DNA of 64,000 bases, taken from NCBI GenBank assembly GCA_037974665.1, contig CM075777.1:9633001-9697000 (forward strand), read 5' to 3'. Origin of the DNA: Ehretia macrophylla. Its lineage: Eukaryota > Streptophyta > Magnoliopsida > Boraginales > Ehretiaceae. The translations under genes and the position numbers were made by a program. The notes under the pieces are model-generated. The model made no database searches. It was not told where the DNA came from and saw nothing but the letters and a program-made list of their open reading frames with translations. Below are positions 47,712 to 58,411 of the stretch, piece after piece (position 1 is the stretch's first letter; every line of letters starts with the position of its first letter).

Positions 47712-48952
47712 TGTTAAGGTAGAAAAATGTCGAGTCGCAAGTGGCCTTCACGTACTGCCTTGATGCCTGCAAAACAAAGAGAGCTTAGCGGGTCTTGCCC
47801 GCATTAGCACTCCGATGCTTAAGTTAGCTTGGTGCTTTTACAGAGAAAGAAAAATATATGTATGTATTAATGTCTGTCTCCTCAGTCCTCCATCTCTGGC
47901 TAAATCCTCTGCCTTTTATAGGCACCATGGCCTTTGAAGTCACATGGTTTGCTGAGTCACAAAGGAAAAGTAATCATTGCAGCTGAGTCAAAAGATTAAA
48001 GGTGCAGCAGTGAATCATCATTACAAGCATTGTGGAAAATTGACAAAGGACTGGTGGACAATTGATTAAATAGATCAGTGGGAGTTTTGCTGGAGATTCT
48101 CTGAGTTTATGGAACAAAGTATACTAGTACAAAAAAGGTAGCTCAGACAGCTCTACCTCGCCTGACCCAAAAAAAAGTCTCTCCGCGCACGACGACCAAA
48201 ACCCGAACCTGCTCCAGAAAACCTGTCCGAGGTCCACAGGACCTCGGAAAATAAACGTCCGAGGTCCGTAGACCTCGGACATCACTGGTCCGAGGTCCAT
48301 GGACCTCGGACAAAGCTGTCCGAGGTCCGTGGACCTCGGACATCACTGGTCCGAGGTCCATGGACCTCGGACAAAGCTGTCCGAGGTCCGTGGACCTCGG
48401 ACACCACTGGTCCGAGGTCCGTGGACCTCGGACACCACTGGTCCGAGGTCCGTGGACCTCGGACACCACTGGTCCGAGGTCCATGGACCTCGGACAAAGC
48501 TGTCCGAGGTCCGTGGACCTCGGACACCACTGGTCCGAGGTCCATGGACCTCGGACAAAGCTGTCCGAGGTCCGTGGACCTCGGACACCACTGGGCCGAG
48601 GTCCTTGGACCTCGGACAAAGCTGTGCGAGGGCCATGGGCCTCCGGCACCACTGGTCGGAGGTCCATGGACCTCGCACATCACCGGTCCGAGGTCCTTGG
48701 CCCTCGGACAGTACATCCGAGGTCCAAGAGACCTCGGACAGGCTTTGTCCGAGGTCTCTTGGACCTCGGACAGAAATTCCGAGGTCCAAGGGACCTCGGA
48801 CTATTTAATTCCGAGGTCTCTTGGACCTCGGATCTCTCGGTCCGAGGTTCGTTGGACCTCGGACCTTATCGTTGGTGGCGCCGTCTTTTAATTTTGGGCT
48901 ATCTTGTGCTAATTTGTAATTCTGTAAAAGTTCAGGGGTTTTATACGTATCA
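47712..48952 (-). repeat. 3' LTR of the TR-GAG element
   Basis: It begins TGTTAAGG and ends ACGTATCA on the plus strand. Minus-strand TATA box CCTATAAAAGGC lies at 47911-47923. The palindrome array occupies 48215-48865, which is U3 in the element's orientation. Confidence 0.92.
48215..48865. repeat. Palindrome array, 3' LTR (about 21 units)
   Basis: Each unit is a half-site GTCCGAGGTCC joined to its reverse complement, giving a 24-bp perfect or near-perfect palindrome with centre CATG, CGTG, CTTG or AGAG types. Units are spaced by 5-7 bp, mostly ACAAAGCT or ACACCACTG. All six frames are open across much of the array because the unit lacks stop codons. Confidence 0.93.
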
Positions 48953-49171
48953 TGATGCCCCCTCAGTTCCTTGAGCTATAAAATAGGTATGGGAACTGAT
49001 TGTGATGCTTTAGCAAAGTCGAATCTAGTCAATAAATTATTTTAACTCTGCTTTATCTTCTATGCAATTTGTCACCTACCACCAATAATGTAGCCTTGTC
49101 ACTTGTCAAGATCTGGTGCAGTGACTTTTGAAATGATGAGGATTTGAAACCCTTGGTTTTCCCTCCTGTAC

Positions 49172-49175
<4 letters not shown>

Positions 49176-49209
<34 letters not shown>
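49176..49209. repeat. 34-bp T run in the TR-GAG internal region
   Basis: An unbroken run of T on the plus strand, so A on the element's transcript, lies between gag and the hairpin arrays' far side. It may derive from a captured polyadenylated tail. Confidence 0.85.
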
Positions 49210-49210
<1 letters not shown>

Positions 49211-49259
49211 TTGGGTCATATTTTTCTGAAATCCTTTATTGTTGAAGGATAATTTTGAT

Positions 49260-49965
49260 GACTCTGGGGGTCGTGCCCCCAGCATTGAACCCCAGACGTG
49301 GGTCGGGGTTGTGCCCCGGACCTCCGGTTTTCGTTTTCGTCCGAGGTCTCTTGGACCTCGGCTTTGGGTTCGAGGGTCGCGCCCCGAACCTCGGACTTGG
49401 GTCAGGGGTCATGCCCCTGACCTCGGACGTGGGTCAGGGGTCGTGCCCTGACCTCGGACGTGGGTCAGGGGTCATGGCCCCGACCTCAGACCTCGGACCT
49501 GGGTTCGGGGGTCGTGCCCCTGACCTCGGACGTGGGTCAGGGGTCGTGCCCTGACCTCGGACGTGGGTCAGGGGTCGTGCCCTGACCTCGGCTTTGGGTT
49601 CGGGGGTCGTGCCCCCGGTCTTTGTCTTGGAAACTCGGGGGTCGTGCCCACAGTCTTCGTCTTCGAACTTGAAACTCGGGGGTCGTGCCCCCGGCCTTCG
49701 TTTTGAAACTCGGGGGTCGTGCCCCCAGTCTTCGTCTTCAAACTTGAAACTCGGAGGTCGTGGCCCCGACCTTCGACTTGAAATTCAGGGGTCGTGCCCC
49801 CGGTTTTTGTCTTGAAACTCGGGAGTCGTGCCCCCGGTCTTCATCTTCAATCTTGAAACTCGGGGGTCGTGCCCCCGGTCTTTATCTTCAATCTTAAAAC
49901 TCAGGGGTCGTGCCCCCGGCCTTCGACTTGAAACTCAGGGGTCGTGCCCCCGGTTTTCTTTACGT
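49260..49965. repeat. Two internal hairpin-repeat arrays of the TR-GAG element
   Basis: Array one (about 49370-49600) repeats CTGACCTCGGACGTGGGTCA plus GGGGTCGTGCC. Array two (about 49600-49960) repeats AACTCGGGGGTCGTGCCCCC with CGGTCTTCGTCTT-like spacers, about nine times. Both contain a GGGG(G)TCGTG(C)CCCC stem. One copy of the LTR-type unit (GTCCGAGGTCTCTTGGACCT) lies at 49339-49358, linking these to the LTR arrays. Confidence 0.85.
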
Positions 49966-50261
49966 TGCCCTAGGAAGATCTTGTTTCCGCAAGAAATGTG
50001 TCTCTCTCTTTTATCTATTTTGGTCTCCCATTTCTGGATTTGACTCTCTTCCGATAAATGTTCGCTTTAGTAGATCACATGATATTTGTCTCAAAGAATT
50101 GCAATCATTGACAGAAACTTAGGACGCGAATATCAAATTCATTGTAGAGACATAATTTGTCTCGACATAAACAACAATCAAACATTCAAAGAGTGTTTTC
50201 TTAGCTGCTCTACGTGTCAAACCTTTCTCCTTACCACTGAGGTCTTCGAATCTGTAGGCTC

Positions 50262-51461
50262 CTAGCTTGACCTCTCTTCCAGTCTTCTCCTCTTAGAGTC
50301 TTCTTCCTTCTCCGCCATCGCCACCTCTTCTACTTTAATATACTTCTCAGCTCTGGTCATCAATTCTATCATGTTCTGTGGGGTCTTTTTGGCTAAGGAA
50401 GCCCGGAGCAACTCATTGGCTACCCCCTTTGTGAACGCCTGTATTGCAAAACCCTGATCAAATTGCGTACACTGAAGGGTTGCTTCATTAAAGCGGGTTG
50501 CATACCGACGGAGAGTTTCTCCTTCTCTCTGTTTCAAACCGAGCAAGGAGGTAGTATGGCGGGTCGGCCTAATAGCCGAGGAAAATCTCCCAACAAACAA
50601 ATCTGCCAACTGCACATAAGAACCGACTGACCCCTCGTTCAGTTCGTCATACCACACCCTGGCCGCTTCCACTAAAGTTCCTGCAAAAACTTTACACACC
50701 CAAGCCTCTGGCAACTCCGTGAACTCCATTTTGTGCCTGAACAACGCCAGATGATCTTTAGGGTCTCCATGTCCATCGTAGGTGGGCAAATGAGGCAATT
50801 TGTACTGTGCGGGCTTCGGAACCTTGTTGATGGCGCGGTTGAAGGGATTTGGGCCTCGGAAAGTCCTTGCGACTGATATTACACTAGCAGTACCCCTCAT
50901 TCGGGCACTTTGAGTTAGGTCTCGTGCTGCCGCACTCGAACTCTGTGATGACCTTGTGGAGTTCATCGTTTCTTTGCGTTGCCTCCTAGGGTGAACCCGT
51001 TGTCTGGACTCTCTTGGTTTGGTTATATTTTTGGCCGATTGGGTGTTTTGGCGCGAATGATTTTTTCGGGGCATTTGATGAGGTTGAATATCTGGGTGGT
51101 GAGGTGCTGGTTGAGGTGTTGGGCTATGAACAGCCTGTTTCAACTCCTCCAGGGTTTTTAGGATATAACCAAGATCCGTTAGCTGGTTAGTTTGCGGAAC
51201 TTGTGTTGCAGCAGTGGGATGCTGCCACCCTGTGTTCCAAACAGGTCCTTGTGGATAGTATGTTGGTTGGTAGCTTTGGTACTGATTTGTGTATGGATTG
51301 CTGTATGGTGGACGATTTTTCGTAGGTATCTCTCCTCCTGGCGGCGGTAACTCGGTCTGTCTAAGGTTGGAAGTCTCTCCCAGACAGAACTGCACATTTG
51401 GCTGTTCTACAGCTTCTTCTCCATATCCACTTGCAACATTCTGACTCCGGGTAGTTACCAT
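50262..51461 (-). CDS. gag of the TR-GAG element
   Basis: A 399-codon frame starts at 51461 (MVTTRSQN). Residues 1-150 are low-complexity and rich in P, Q and T; 150-210 are basic and serine-rich; about 215-345 is the Retrotrans_gag fold with YDGHGDPKDHLALFRHKME, AARVWYDELNEGSVGSY, LLGLKQREGETLRRYATRFN and FTKGVANELLRASL; the end is charged (KRRRLEERSS). No zinc knuckle follows and no pol is encoded. The frame is open throughout, consistent with a young element. In TR-GAG elements this protein builds particles while a relative supplies the enzymes. The element is treated here as virus-like. Confidence 0.85.
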   Translation of the reverse strand: MVTTRSQNVASGYGEEAVEQPNVQFCLGETSNLRQTELPPPGGEIPTKNRPPYSNPYTNQYQSYQPTYYPQGPVWNTGWQHPTAATQVPQTNQLTDLGYILKTLEELKQAVHSPTPQPAPHHPDIQPHQMPRKNHSRQNTQSAKNITKPRESRQRVHPRRQRKETMNSTRSSQSSSAAARDLTQSARMRGTASVISVARTFRGPNPFNRAINKVPKPAQYKLPHLPTYDGHGDPKDHLALFRHKMEFTELPEAWVCKVFAGTLVEAARVWYDELNEGSVGSYVQLADLFVGRFSSAIRPTRHTTSLLGLKQREGETLRRYATRFNEATLQCTQFDQGFAIQAFTKGVANELLRASLAKKTPQNMIELMTRAEKYIKVEEVAMAEKEEDSKRRRLEERSS

Positions 51462-51502
51462 GGTGTAATCTTGTGAAAACTCAGTGGGGAATTTAGAATC
51501 GG

Positions 51503-51521
51503 CCCCACGGTGGGCGCCAAC
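51503..51521 (-). other. Primer-binding site of the TR-GAG element
   Basis: Minus-strand TTGGCGCCCACCGTGGGGC lies directly inside the 5' LTR, in the TGGCGCC form common in Tat and related gypsy elements. Confidence 0.75.
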
Positions 51522-51522
51522 C

Positions 51523-52733
51523 TGTTAAGGTAGAAAAATGTCGAGTCGCAAGTGGCCTTCACGTACTGCCTTGATGCCTGCAAAACAAAGAGAGCTTAGC
51601 GGGTCTTGCCCGCATTAGCACTCCGATGCTTAAGTTAGCTTGGTGCTTTTACAGAGAAAGAAAAATATATGTATGTATTAATGTCTGTCTCCTCAGTCCT
51701 CCATCTCTGGCTAAATCCTCTGCCTTTTATAGGCACCATGGCCTTTGAAGTCACATGGTTTGCTGAGTCACAAAGGAAAAGTAATCATTGCAGCTGAGTC
51801 AAAAGATTAAAGGTGCAGCAGTGAATCATCATTACAAGCATTGTGGAAAATTGACAAAGGACTGGTGGACAATTGATTAAATAGATCAGTGGGAGTTTTG
51901 CTGGAGATTCTCTGAGTTTATGGAACAAAGTATACTAGTACAAAAAAGGTAGCTCAGACAGCTCTACCTCGCCTGACCCAAAAAAAAGTCTCTCCGCGCA
52001 CGACGACCAAAACCCGAACCTGCTCCAGAAAACCTGTCCGAGGTCCACAGGACCTCGGAAAATAAACGCCCGAGCCCCGTAGCCCCCGGACATCACTGGC
52101 CCGAGGCCCATGGACCTCGAACAAAGCTGTCCGAGGTCCGTGGACCTCGGACATCACTGGTCCGAGGTCCATGGACCCCGGACAAAGCTGTCCGAGGTCC
52201 GTGGACCTCGGACACCACTGGTCCGAGGTCCGTGGACCTCGGACACCACTGGTCCGAGGTCCGTGGACCTCGGACACCATTGGTCCGAGGTCCATGGACC
52301 TCGGACAAAGCTGTCCGAGGTCCGTGGACCTCGGACACCACTGGTCCGAGGTCCATGGACCTCGGACAAAGCTGTCCGAGGTCCGTGGACCTCGGACACC
52401 ACTGGTCCGAGGTCCTTGGACCTCGGACACCACTGGTCCGAGGTCCATGGACCTCGGACATCACCGGTCCGAGGTCCTTGGACCTCGGACAGTACATCCG
52501 AGGTCCAAGAGACCTCGGACAGGCTTTGTCCGAGGTCTCTTGGACCTCGGACAGAAATTCCGAGGTCCAAGGGACCTCGGACTATTTAATTCCGAGGTCT
52601 CTTGGACCTCGGATCTCTCGGTCCGAGGTTCGTTGGACCTCGGACCTTATCGTTGGTGGCGCCGTGTTTTAATTTTGGGCTATCTTGTGCTAATTTGTAA
52701 TTCTGTAAAAGTTCAGGGGTTTTATACGTATCA
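51523..52733 (-). repeat. 5' LTR of the TR-GAG element
   Basis: This is a direct repeat of 47712-48952, 30 bp shorter, which equals one palindrome unit. TATA box on the minus strand lies at 51722-51734; transcription should start about 30 bp lower, near 51695. The palindrome array (52030-52650) lies upstream of this promoter. Confidence 0.92.
52030..52650. repeat. Palindrome array, 5' LTR (about 20 units)
   Basis: Same unit design as 48215-48865, with one unit fewer. Base differences from the other array are clustered at the left end (52068-52165), while the surrounding LTR is identical. Confidence 0.93.
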
Positions 52734-52738
52734 ACTAC

Positions 52739-53404
52739 CAACTAATAAGCCTTCGAAGTTCGCCTGTTTTACCATGTATTTAATTAGCACCTTTAGAGTA
52801 GAAACAAATGGTGACGTAGATAATTTTCAAGCTATTCATTTGTTGTAACAAGATAGTGAAACGTAAAGATAGATATCACATATCTATACTCGAACAAAAT
52901 GATAGATGTTTTAAGCTTGAATTCATGATTGGATCACCAAAAATCTGTGCTAAACCAACCAAATTGTTGCATTAGGCCAACTCTTAACACATGTTTGGGT
53001 GAACTTAAAATCCATATAAGGATCCCCTATTTTATAGGGGATCGGATTGAGGAGCTCTTAGAGCTGTTTAAGATTTGATAGAGTTAATTTTAAAAAGTTA
53101 TGCAGATAACCTAAAACAGATCCGCTCACATTCACAATAAGCAACATACCACTAGATCAAAGGTTGAGTGAAGTATATTTTTTTTGCTGCACACTTTTCT
53201 GAACCAAAAAAAGAAAAAACACACAGTATTATCCAAATGACAGAATACCCACAATAATATCCAAATGACGATTATACCCTTATATCAACCCTTTTTTTAA
53301 CAGTTGCACTGCCGCGTACCAGTTAAATGAAATTGAGGCCTAACCCACGATTATTCTTACAGTTGAAAATGATTCGGTAAAAAGAAAGTTTGTGAAGATA
53401 TTAG
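52739..53404. other. Intergenic DNA with one strong hairpin
   Basis: No gene is visible. A perfect inverted repeat of 10 bp (GATCCCCTAT) with a 3-nt loop lies at 53021-53043, next to a smaller GAGCTCTTAGAGCT fold. The word TCCAAATGAC occurs at 53233 and 53261. Confidence 0.5.
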
Positions 53405-53642
53405 TAGGGGCGAAGTCAAAATTTTAAAATTGAAAAGATCAAGATTCAAATAAGAATAGTTATGACAAAGGGAGAAAAAAAATAAAGGACCAGTAACTTA
53501 TTTTTAACGATACTACATAGATCTTTTTAACGACAATAACTTTTTTTAACGATATTACATAGACCTTTTTGAAAAAAAAAAATATATTGGGGGATAACAA
53601 TATATAGAGGCCCCTGCCGACCCCGGCGTAGCTCCGCCCTTG
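53405..53642. mobile_element. hAT-type MITE, 238 bp
   Basis: The left end is TAGGGGCGAAGTC; the right end, read inward, is CAAGGGCGGAGCTACG, the (T/C)AGGGGCGGAGC form common to plant hAT elements. Flanking octamers GATATTAG and GATGCTGG agree at five of eight bases, a decayed target duplication. It has no coding capacity. Confidence 0.6.
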
Positions 53643-55619
53643 GATGCTGGTGTGTCTCGCATAATCTTTTTATTGAAACTTCTTCTGGACTCCATCAAGG
53701 GATAACAAGTGCCTTATAACAACACAAGCGAAATGGATAAAATATTCTCTAGTAAATAATCTTGAGCATCGAATGCTCCAATAATTGATTTGTGTATGAT
53801 GAAATGTGCAGCTCTTGGGTTTTGCGAGACTGACACCCTTGAAGTTTAAAAATTCGGACCTGTAAAGGACATATTTGTGGCAAGAGGTATGAGATAGACA
53901 GCACGATAGAGGTTCCAGGGAAGACTAGCATCAGAATATGCACTGCAAAAATAAACAACTTGTTTTAATTTAATTTTACAGATACAGTAAGCCATCTGAA
54001 GTTTAGCCGGAAAGCAAAGGCAATTAAAGTACCTTCCTGAAGAAAGGAAGGCCGTCGCGGTCGTGATATGGAATTTTCCATTTCTATTGCTGCACCACTG
54101 CTTGTACATGATATCCTCCTCCAAGCTATTGACTAAGGCACCACTCAGGTGGAATCATCTGCTGGTTTGCCACAATTTCATCTTTACTGGAGTGTCATTA
54201 AAGTGCACGAGGTATCAAAATACATACTAGGTTATCTATATTAAAATGATTCTCCATTATTCAAGTGGATACTCTGCGTCTTAACCCCTCGATAACAGAT
54301 ACAACCAAACACACAAAAGTGGGGTCACCTTCATCCTGGATAAAGAGAGACAACAGAGAAAAATGGGAAGTTCTGATTAGTTTCTTGCATTGCTTGCAGT
54401 GGGCAGAGGCATGAACTTATCATCTGCAGTTTTAAAGTCCTAAATCTGCAACTCATAAACTAATAAGTTGGGTATTTATGCAACAACCACCAACTCCTTC
54501 AACTTTATGGTAATATTGCCACTTTATTACCTTTCCATTCCCAAACATCTAATGTATCAGATATCTTAGATGACAAAATCAATGCCTGAAAGCCATAATA
54601 TCAGATGTTAAATCTGGGTTGTGCTCCTGCAAGAAAATATACATTACACGGCATATGCTATAATATGAGGGAAGTAATATGCCATGGTACATCTTAAATT
54701 GATCTTAAAAGTTTATTGTACAAATGGCTACCTTCCATCACTGTTGCTTTAATAAGGGTGGCCGCCATAAAGGGTTTCACCGGAATCATCATCAAACCCA
54801 AGGCATCGGGCTGGTAAAAAATGTTATATCTGCAGAAGTTCAGAAGAAGAATAGAAAAAGTCATAGCTCTAGGAAAGAACTGATACATTTTTATCTTGGC
54901 TTCCAGGCAAGATGAATATCTTATTTGGGCATTGAATTACAAGAGCATTAGTGGAAAAATTTTATGTTGCCTCATCCACATTTGCTGCTGTCTTAAACAA
55001 CCTGGAAGTTATCTATTAGGCTCAACCAAACTAGAGATCTTAATATCATTTTCTTGACTGAAAACTTAAAATTTCCATTTGTTGTGAAATATCTTGCTCG
55101 GTTTTTCTCAGCTCTAAGTGGACAGGTCAGGAATTATATCCATATTCCAGTGAAGAACAAACAATCTGCTATCTTCTTCTCCTATAATTGAACGTGGACT
55201 CTCGTATGTTTGTCTACTCTCTTAATTTTATCAGGATAAATTTTTTTAGTAGCTCTTAAGTGCCTAGTATTACGAAAGCCATAATATATGTCCTTAATAC
55301 GTCACATAGATCATCAAGTTGGTCCCTTCCATTATCTTTCCGTAAATTTGTAGCAGAAAAAACACAAAATACTTCGATACCCTGAAAAGTCTTCTTAGGA
55401 TTTTCAAATTGGCCCACAATGTTTACTTGGATTTGTAAATTTTTTCTTTTTAGTCATGAAAGCAACTTCTTTTAACACACTGAGTACAACTTCATTCTAC
55501 ACCTGCAGGATTGAAATGAAAACCAAGAAGTTTTTCCAATGCAATTGGCACATTTACAAACCAGTTAACTGCCAAACAACCATTTAACATGAGTTTTGCA
55601 ACAAGATCAGGCGAGCTTA
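53643..55619. other. Stretch without a supported gene; possible gene remnants on the minus strand
   Basis: A minus-strand piece at about 53846-54124 has splice-like borders (ATTTTTGCAG near 53945) but no recognisable protein. Another at 54749-54829 ends in GFDDDSGETLYGGHPY and a stop after an acceptor-like CTGCAG. These may be the far end of the unidentified gene described at 55620-59155. Confidence 0.3.
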
Positions 55620-55727
55620 TTAGCTGCTCTCCTTGTGAGCTGGGACTGCAAATGATTGAAGGTGGAGCAAATTTTCGCTAGTGTCAATAATAACCTTCTT
55701 GATCCTCCAGTCCTTAGCTTCATCATG
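55620..55727 (-). pseudogene. Candidate 3' exon of an unidentified host gene
   Basis: The minus-strand frame reads HDEAKDWRIKKVIIDTSENL and 15 further codons to a stop at 55620-55622. Its composition is that of a soluble, charged protein and unlike the AT-rich surroundings. I do not recognise the family. It may be the last exon of the same gene as the next entries; no acceptor site is clear. Confidence 0.3.
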
Positions 55728-56225
55728 TTTTGTAATTGCGCTAGATTTGCAAGTTAATCCATAAAAAGAAATGGCACGTACTTGATCATATGGTTATTTT
55801 GTTGCCTTTTAACAGAAAGGTAACTTTAGACACTAATAGATATGCCTTATGAAAAGTACAAGAGACCTTGGTTATTGAATAAGACTCAACCATGCTTCAT
55901 TTATCAAACAGAAAGGGTGGTCTTGGATTTGCAAAACACATAATTTTTACAGATTTCTCCAACAACATGGTGGAATCATCTTTATGAAAAGTATTTCCCT
56001 TTGTAACATACAAGGTAAATTTAATTGCGCATGTTTATTAGCCTGCTGATGAGGATGTTGATGTCAAAATTCTTGTAATATTATAAATCTATTAGAAACT
56101 ACATTTATTTGTGAATATACACATGGACACATCTATCGTAAAACTTGCAACTGTTTGGTTCAGTTTATCCATAAACTCACGCTTTTGAGGCTAATGCATG
56201 TCTTCAGTTAGTAAGTGTAGAATAC

Positions 56226-56314
56226 CTCTTATCACGGTGATGCCAAAGCTGCAGCCTATATATGAGCTTCTTAGCATTGTGTTAACTCCATTCATCTTCA
56301 GCTTCATTAATTGC
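56226..56314 (-). pseudogene. Candidate exon of an unidentified host gene
   Basis: Bounded by a good acceptor (TTTTTGCTGCAG) and a donor (GTATTC). One frame reads AINEAEDEWS, stop, HNAKKLIYRLQLWHHRDKR. A CAA-to-TAA change would explain the stop, so the gene may be dead; a second frame is open throughout, so this is not certain. Confidence 0.35.
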
Positions 56315-56481
56315 CTGCAGCAAAAAGTACGTCACAAACTGTTTATTAGCAAAAAACTGAAAAAATGAATGTAGACTGGAGTAGATGCATGTAGTTGTCT
56401 TATGAGAACAACAGCCGACTTTTAAGGAGATGCAAAATAAGAATCTCGAGCCTAATGATTGCTATAGTTTCCAGTGTTACT

Positions 56482-56589
56482 ACATCTCGTATTAGATAAC
56501 AAACAATGTCTAGCAATACATCTCGTATTAGATAACAAACAATGTCTAGCAATACATCTCGTATTAGATAACAAACAATGTCTAGCAAT
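56482..56589. repeat. Perfect 36-bp tandem repeat, three copies
   Basis: Three identical 36-bp units begin ACATCTCGTATTAGATAACA. They lie between two candidate exons, so probably in an intron. Because 36 is divisible by three, both strands read open across it. Confidence 0.95.
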
Positions 56590-56610
56590 GTCAAGCAGTC
56601 ATCGACTCAC

Positions 56611-56738
56611 TTCCTGTGGAATTTGTAAAGCTTTGTACATGTTTTGGGTTTATCCAGATTATAACAGTCAATCACTTCGTTTGCTTTCTTGGCAGTTCTC
56701 ACCCTGTTCTTGCATATAATTCTCCAAGGAAGAGTTCC
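56611..56738 (-). pseudogene. Candidate exon of an unidentified host gene
   Basis: This is the best exon-like stretch here. It has a strong acceptor (TTTGTACTTCACAG), 128 nt with one frame fully open, and a strong donor (GTGAGTC). The frame includes TLPWRIICKNRVRTAKKANE and VIDCYNLDKPKTCTKLYKFH. It is charged, cysteine-containing and without membrane segments. I cannot name the family. The neighbouring candidate exons are on the same strand. Confidence 0.4.
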
Positions 56739-58411
56739 CTGTGAAGTACAAATACAGTTTATATGACAGTTTTAAGATTTTCTAAGCTTCGTCCCTCTCG
56801 AATGAAATTCGAGAAAAAGCTTTAAGGAAGCCACAAATTAAGATAGTTTTTCTAAATACTTAGCAGCTGAAGCAAAAATAATCTCTCCAGACAAAGTACT
56901 TCTAGTAAGGTAGGCAATTCCAACGAAAAAAGAGAGTATACAATTGCTTGCTAGACATCTTGCCAACATCTCCAAACTAGACACACTTAGTGACCTAGCT
57001 ATTTCTCAGTTTGTGCACTTGTTAACACAAGAAGTTGTGCAACTAGTCATAAAACAAATTCGTTCTGTATCACGAACATCTGCTAGATAGTAAAGAAAAC
57101 CTCAAACATTACATGAGTTACCCACTAAACCATCTATCATATGACCCCTACCCTGAACATGAAACTACAAAACCTAAACTTAAAAGAAAAAGGTTCATCA
57201 GAAATGTGTTACTTTTTAGCAGCAACATTGACCTCCTTCAAATATGTTGCAACCAAAAAACATAATCAGCAGTCAATTAAAATCTATTTCCGCTCCTTCA
57301 AAACATGAGGAAAGAGAAAGAAGAAGCAAGCAGTGTGTTTTATACATATCTCCCCGCAATTACAAATGCACCAGTGAATTCCTCGTGGGTCAAACCAACA
57401 AAGTAATGAAACTTTTCTGCACTGCGTGACATGTTACCTAATCATGGTCAAAGTATTAGAGTCCATGAGCAAACAAAACAATTATGAGTTTTTGCAATAT
57501 AAGGTGTTGGCGACTCTGATGTCCAAGCAAACATGTAATCGAGCAAACTCTATCTTCAATCAACTTCCCAAGCTTGCCTCGTTATTCTTCTACAAAACAA
57601 CAACAAATTTGTTCTACATTTGTTAAATATACCCGAACAAGTTCTCTCTTATATCTACAATCAAGACAAGGGAAAACGACAGTCAGCTCTCTCCCTGAAA
57701 ACCAACAGCAGAGGTAAACATCAATATGCAGATGGTCGATCTCCATAATGCAAGTGGAACGAACATTTGCTACTAATAAACTAACAAAGTCATGTACCTA
57801 ATATCGAAATTTCTAGGAGGACTTGCAATACTACCTATATCAGAGTTCCACTTCTATTCGGTATTTAGCCAGATATTACAATGAGAATGACCTCCCGAAT
57901 TTTATCACGAGAAAGAAAGCATGAGGTTGATAAATTCTTCACATAGCTTCAGTGAGTGATTTTTCTTTTGAGTTACACATACAGTTGAACTGGAACTCTT
58001 TAAACACATGTAGACATCTAGCCATAATTATGTATTTGTGTCTATATATATGTCGCTATATTGACAATAATATAGTGCTATGCGTCACGGATCCGCTGTT
58101 GCCTACTTTGCTTCATCATTCATCCTTTACTGTTTTACTTTCATCTTAACCAAAAGCAATTAGAACACAAATACTCAACATGTAGACAAGAATGAATAAG
58201 TTTACATCATTCAGTGCAATTTAGTAATCATAGAAAATATATGAGACACCAACACTTAGAAAAATAAAACTTGATACATACTATCAGACCACAAACGCAA
58301 TTGGAAAGATCCTGGAAAACGTAAAAATATCAACTATAAAATCCCATAAATAAGTAGTCAGCAGAAGACCTGAGAACTTGGATTTGAGATTTGATTATAA
58401 GAGTGTCAGCA

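Larger units (their letters stand above)
47712..52733 (-). mobile_element. Gag-only LTR element (TR-GAG type) with palindrome arrays, very young
   Basis: LTRs (47712-48952 and 51523-52733) flank a single gag frame on the minus strand, with no protease, polymerase or integrase. The target duplication ACTAC (47707-47711, 52734-52738) is perfect. The primer site (51503-51521) and orientation agree. Outside the palindrome arrays the two LTRs appear identical by eye over about 490 bp, so insertion is recent. The element looks whole for its non-autonomous type and would rely on the enzymes of a gypsy relative, probably Tat-branch. Confidence 0.9.

Noticed and set aside
48215-48865. CRISPR-like appearance of regular repeats with short spacers
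   Set aside because: The spacers are 5-7 bp and themselves repeated, the units are palindromes within an LTR, and the genome is a plant's.
48143-48974. Several long overlapping open frames on both strands, up to 204 codons, with GPRTSD- and RGPWTSD-like repeats
   Set aside because: They arise because the palindromic unit has no stop codon in any frame. The same happens at 51954-52848. There is no independent coding signal.
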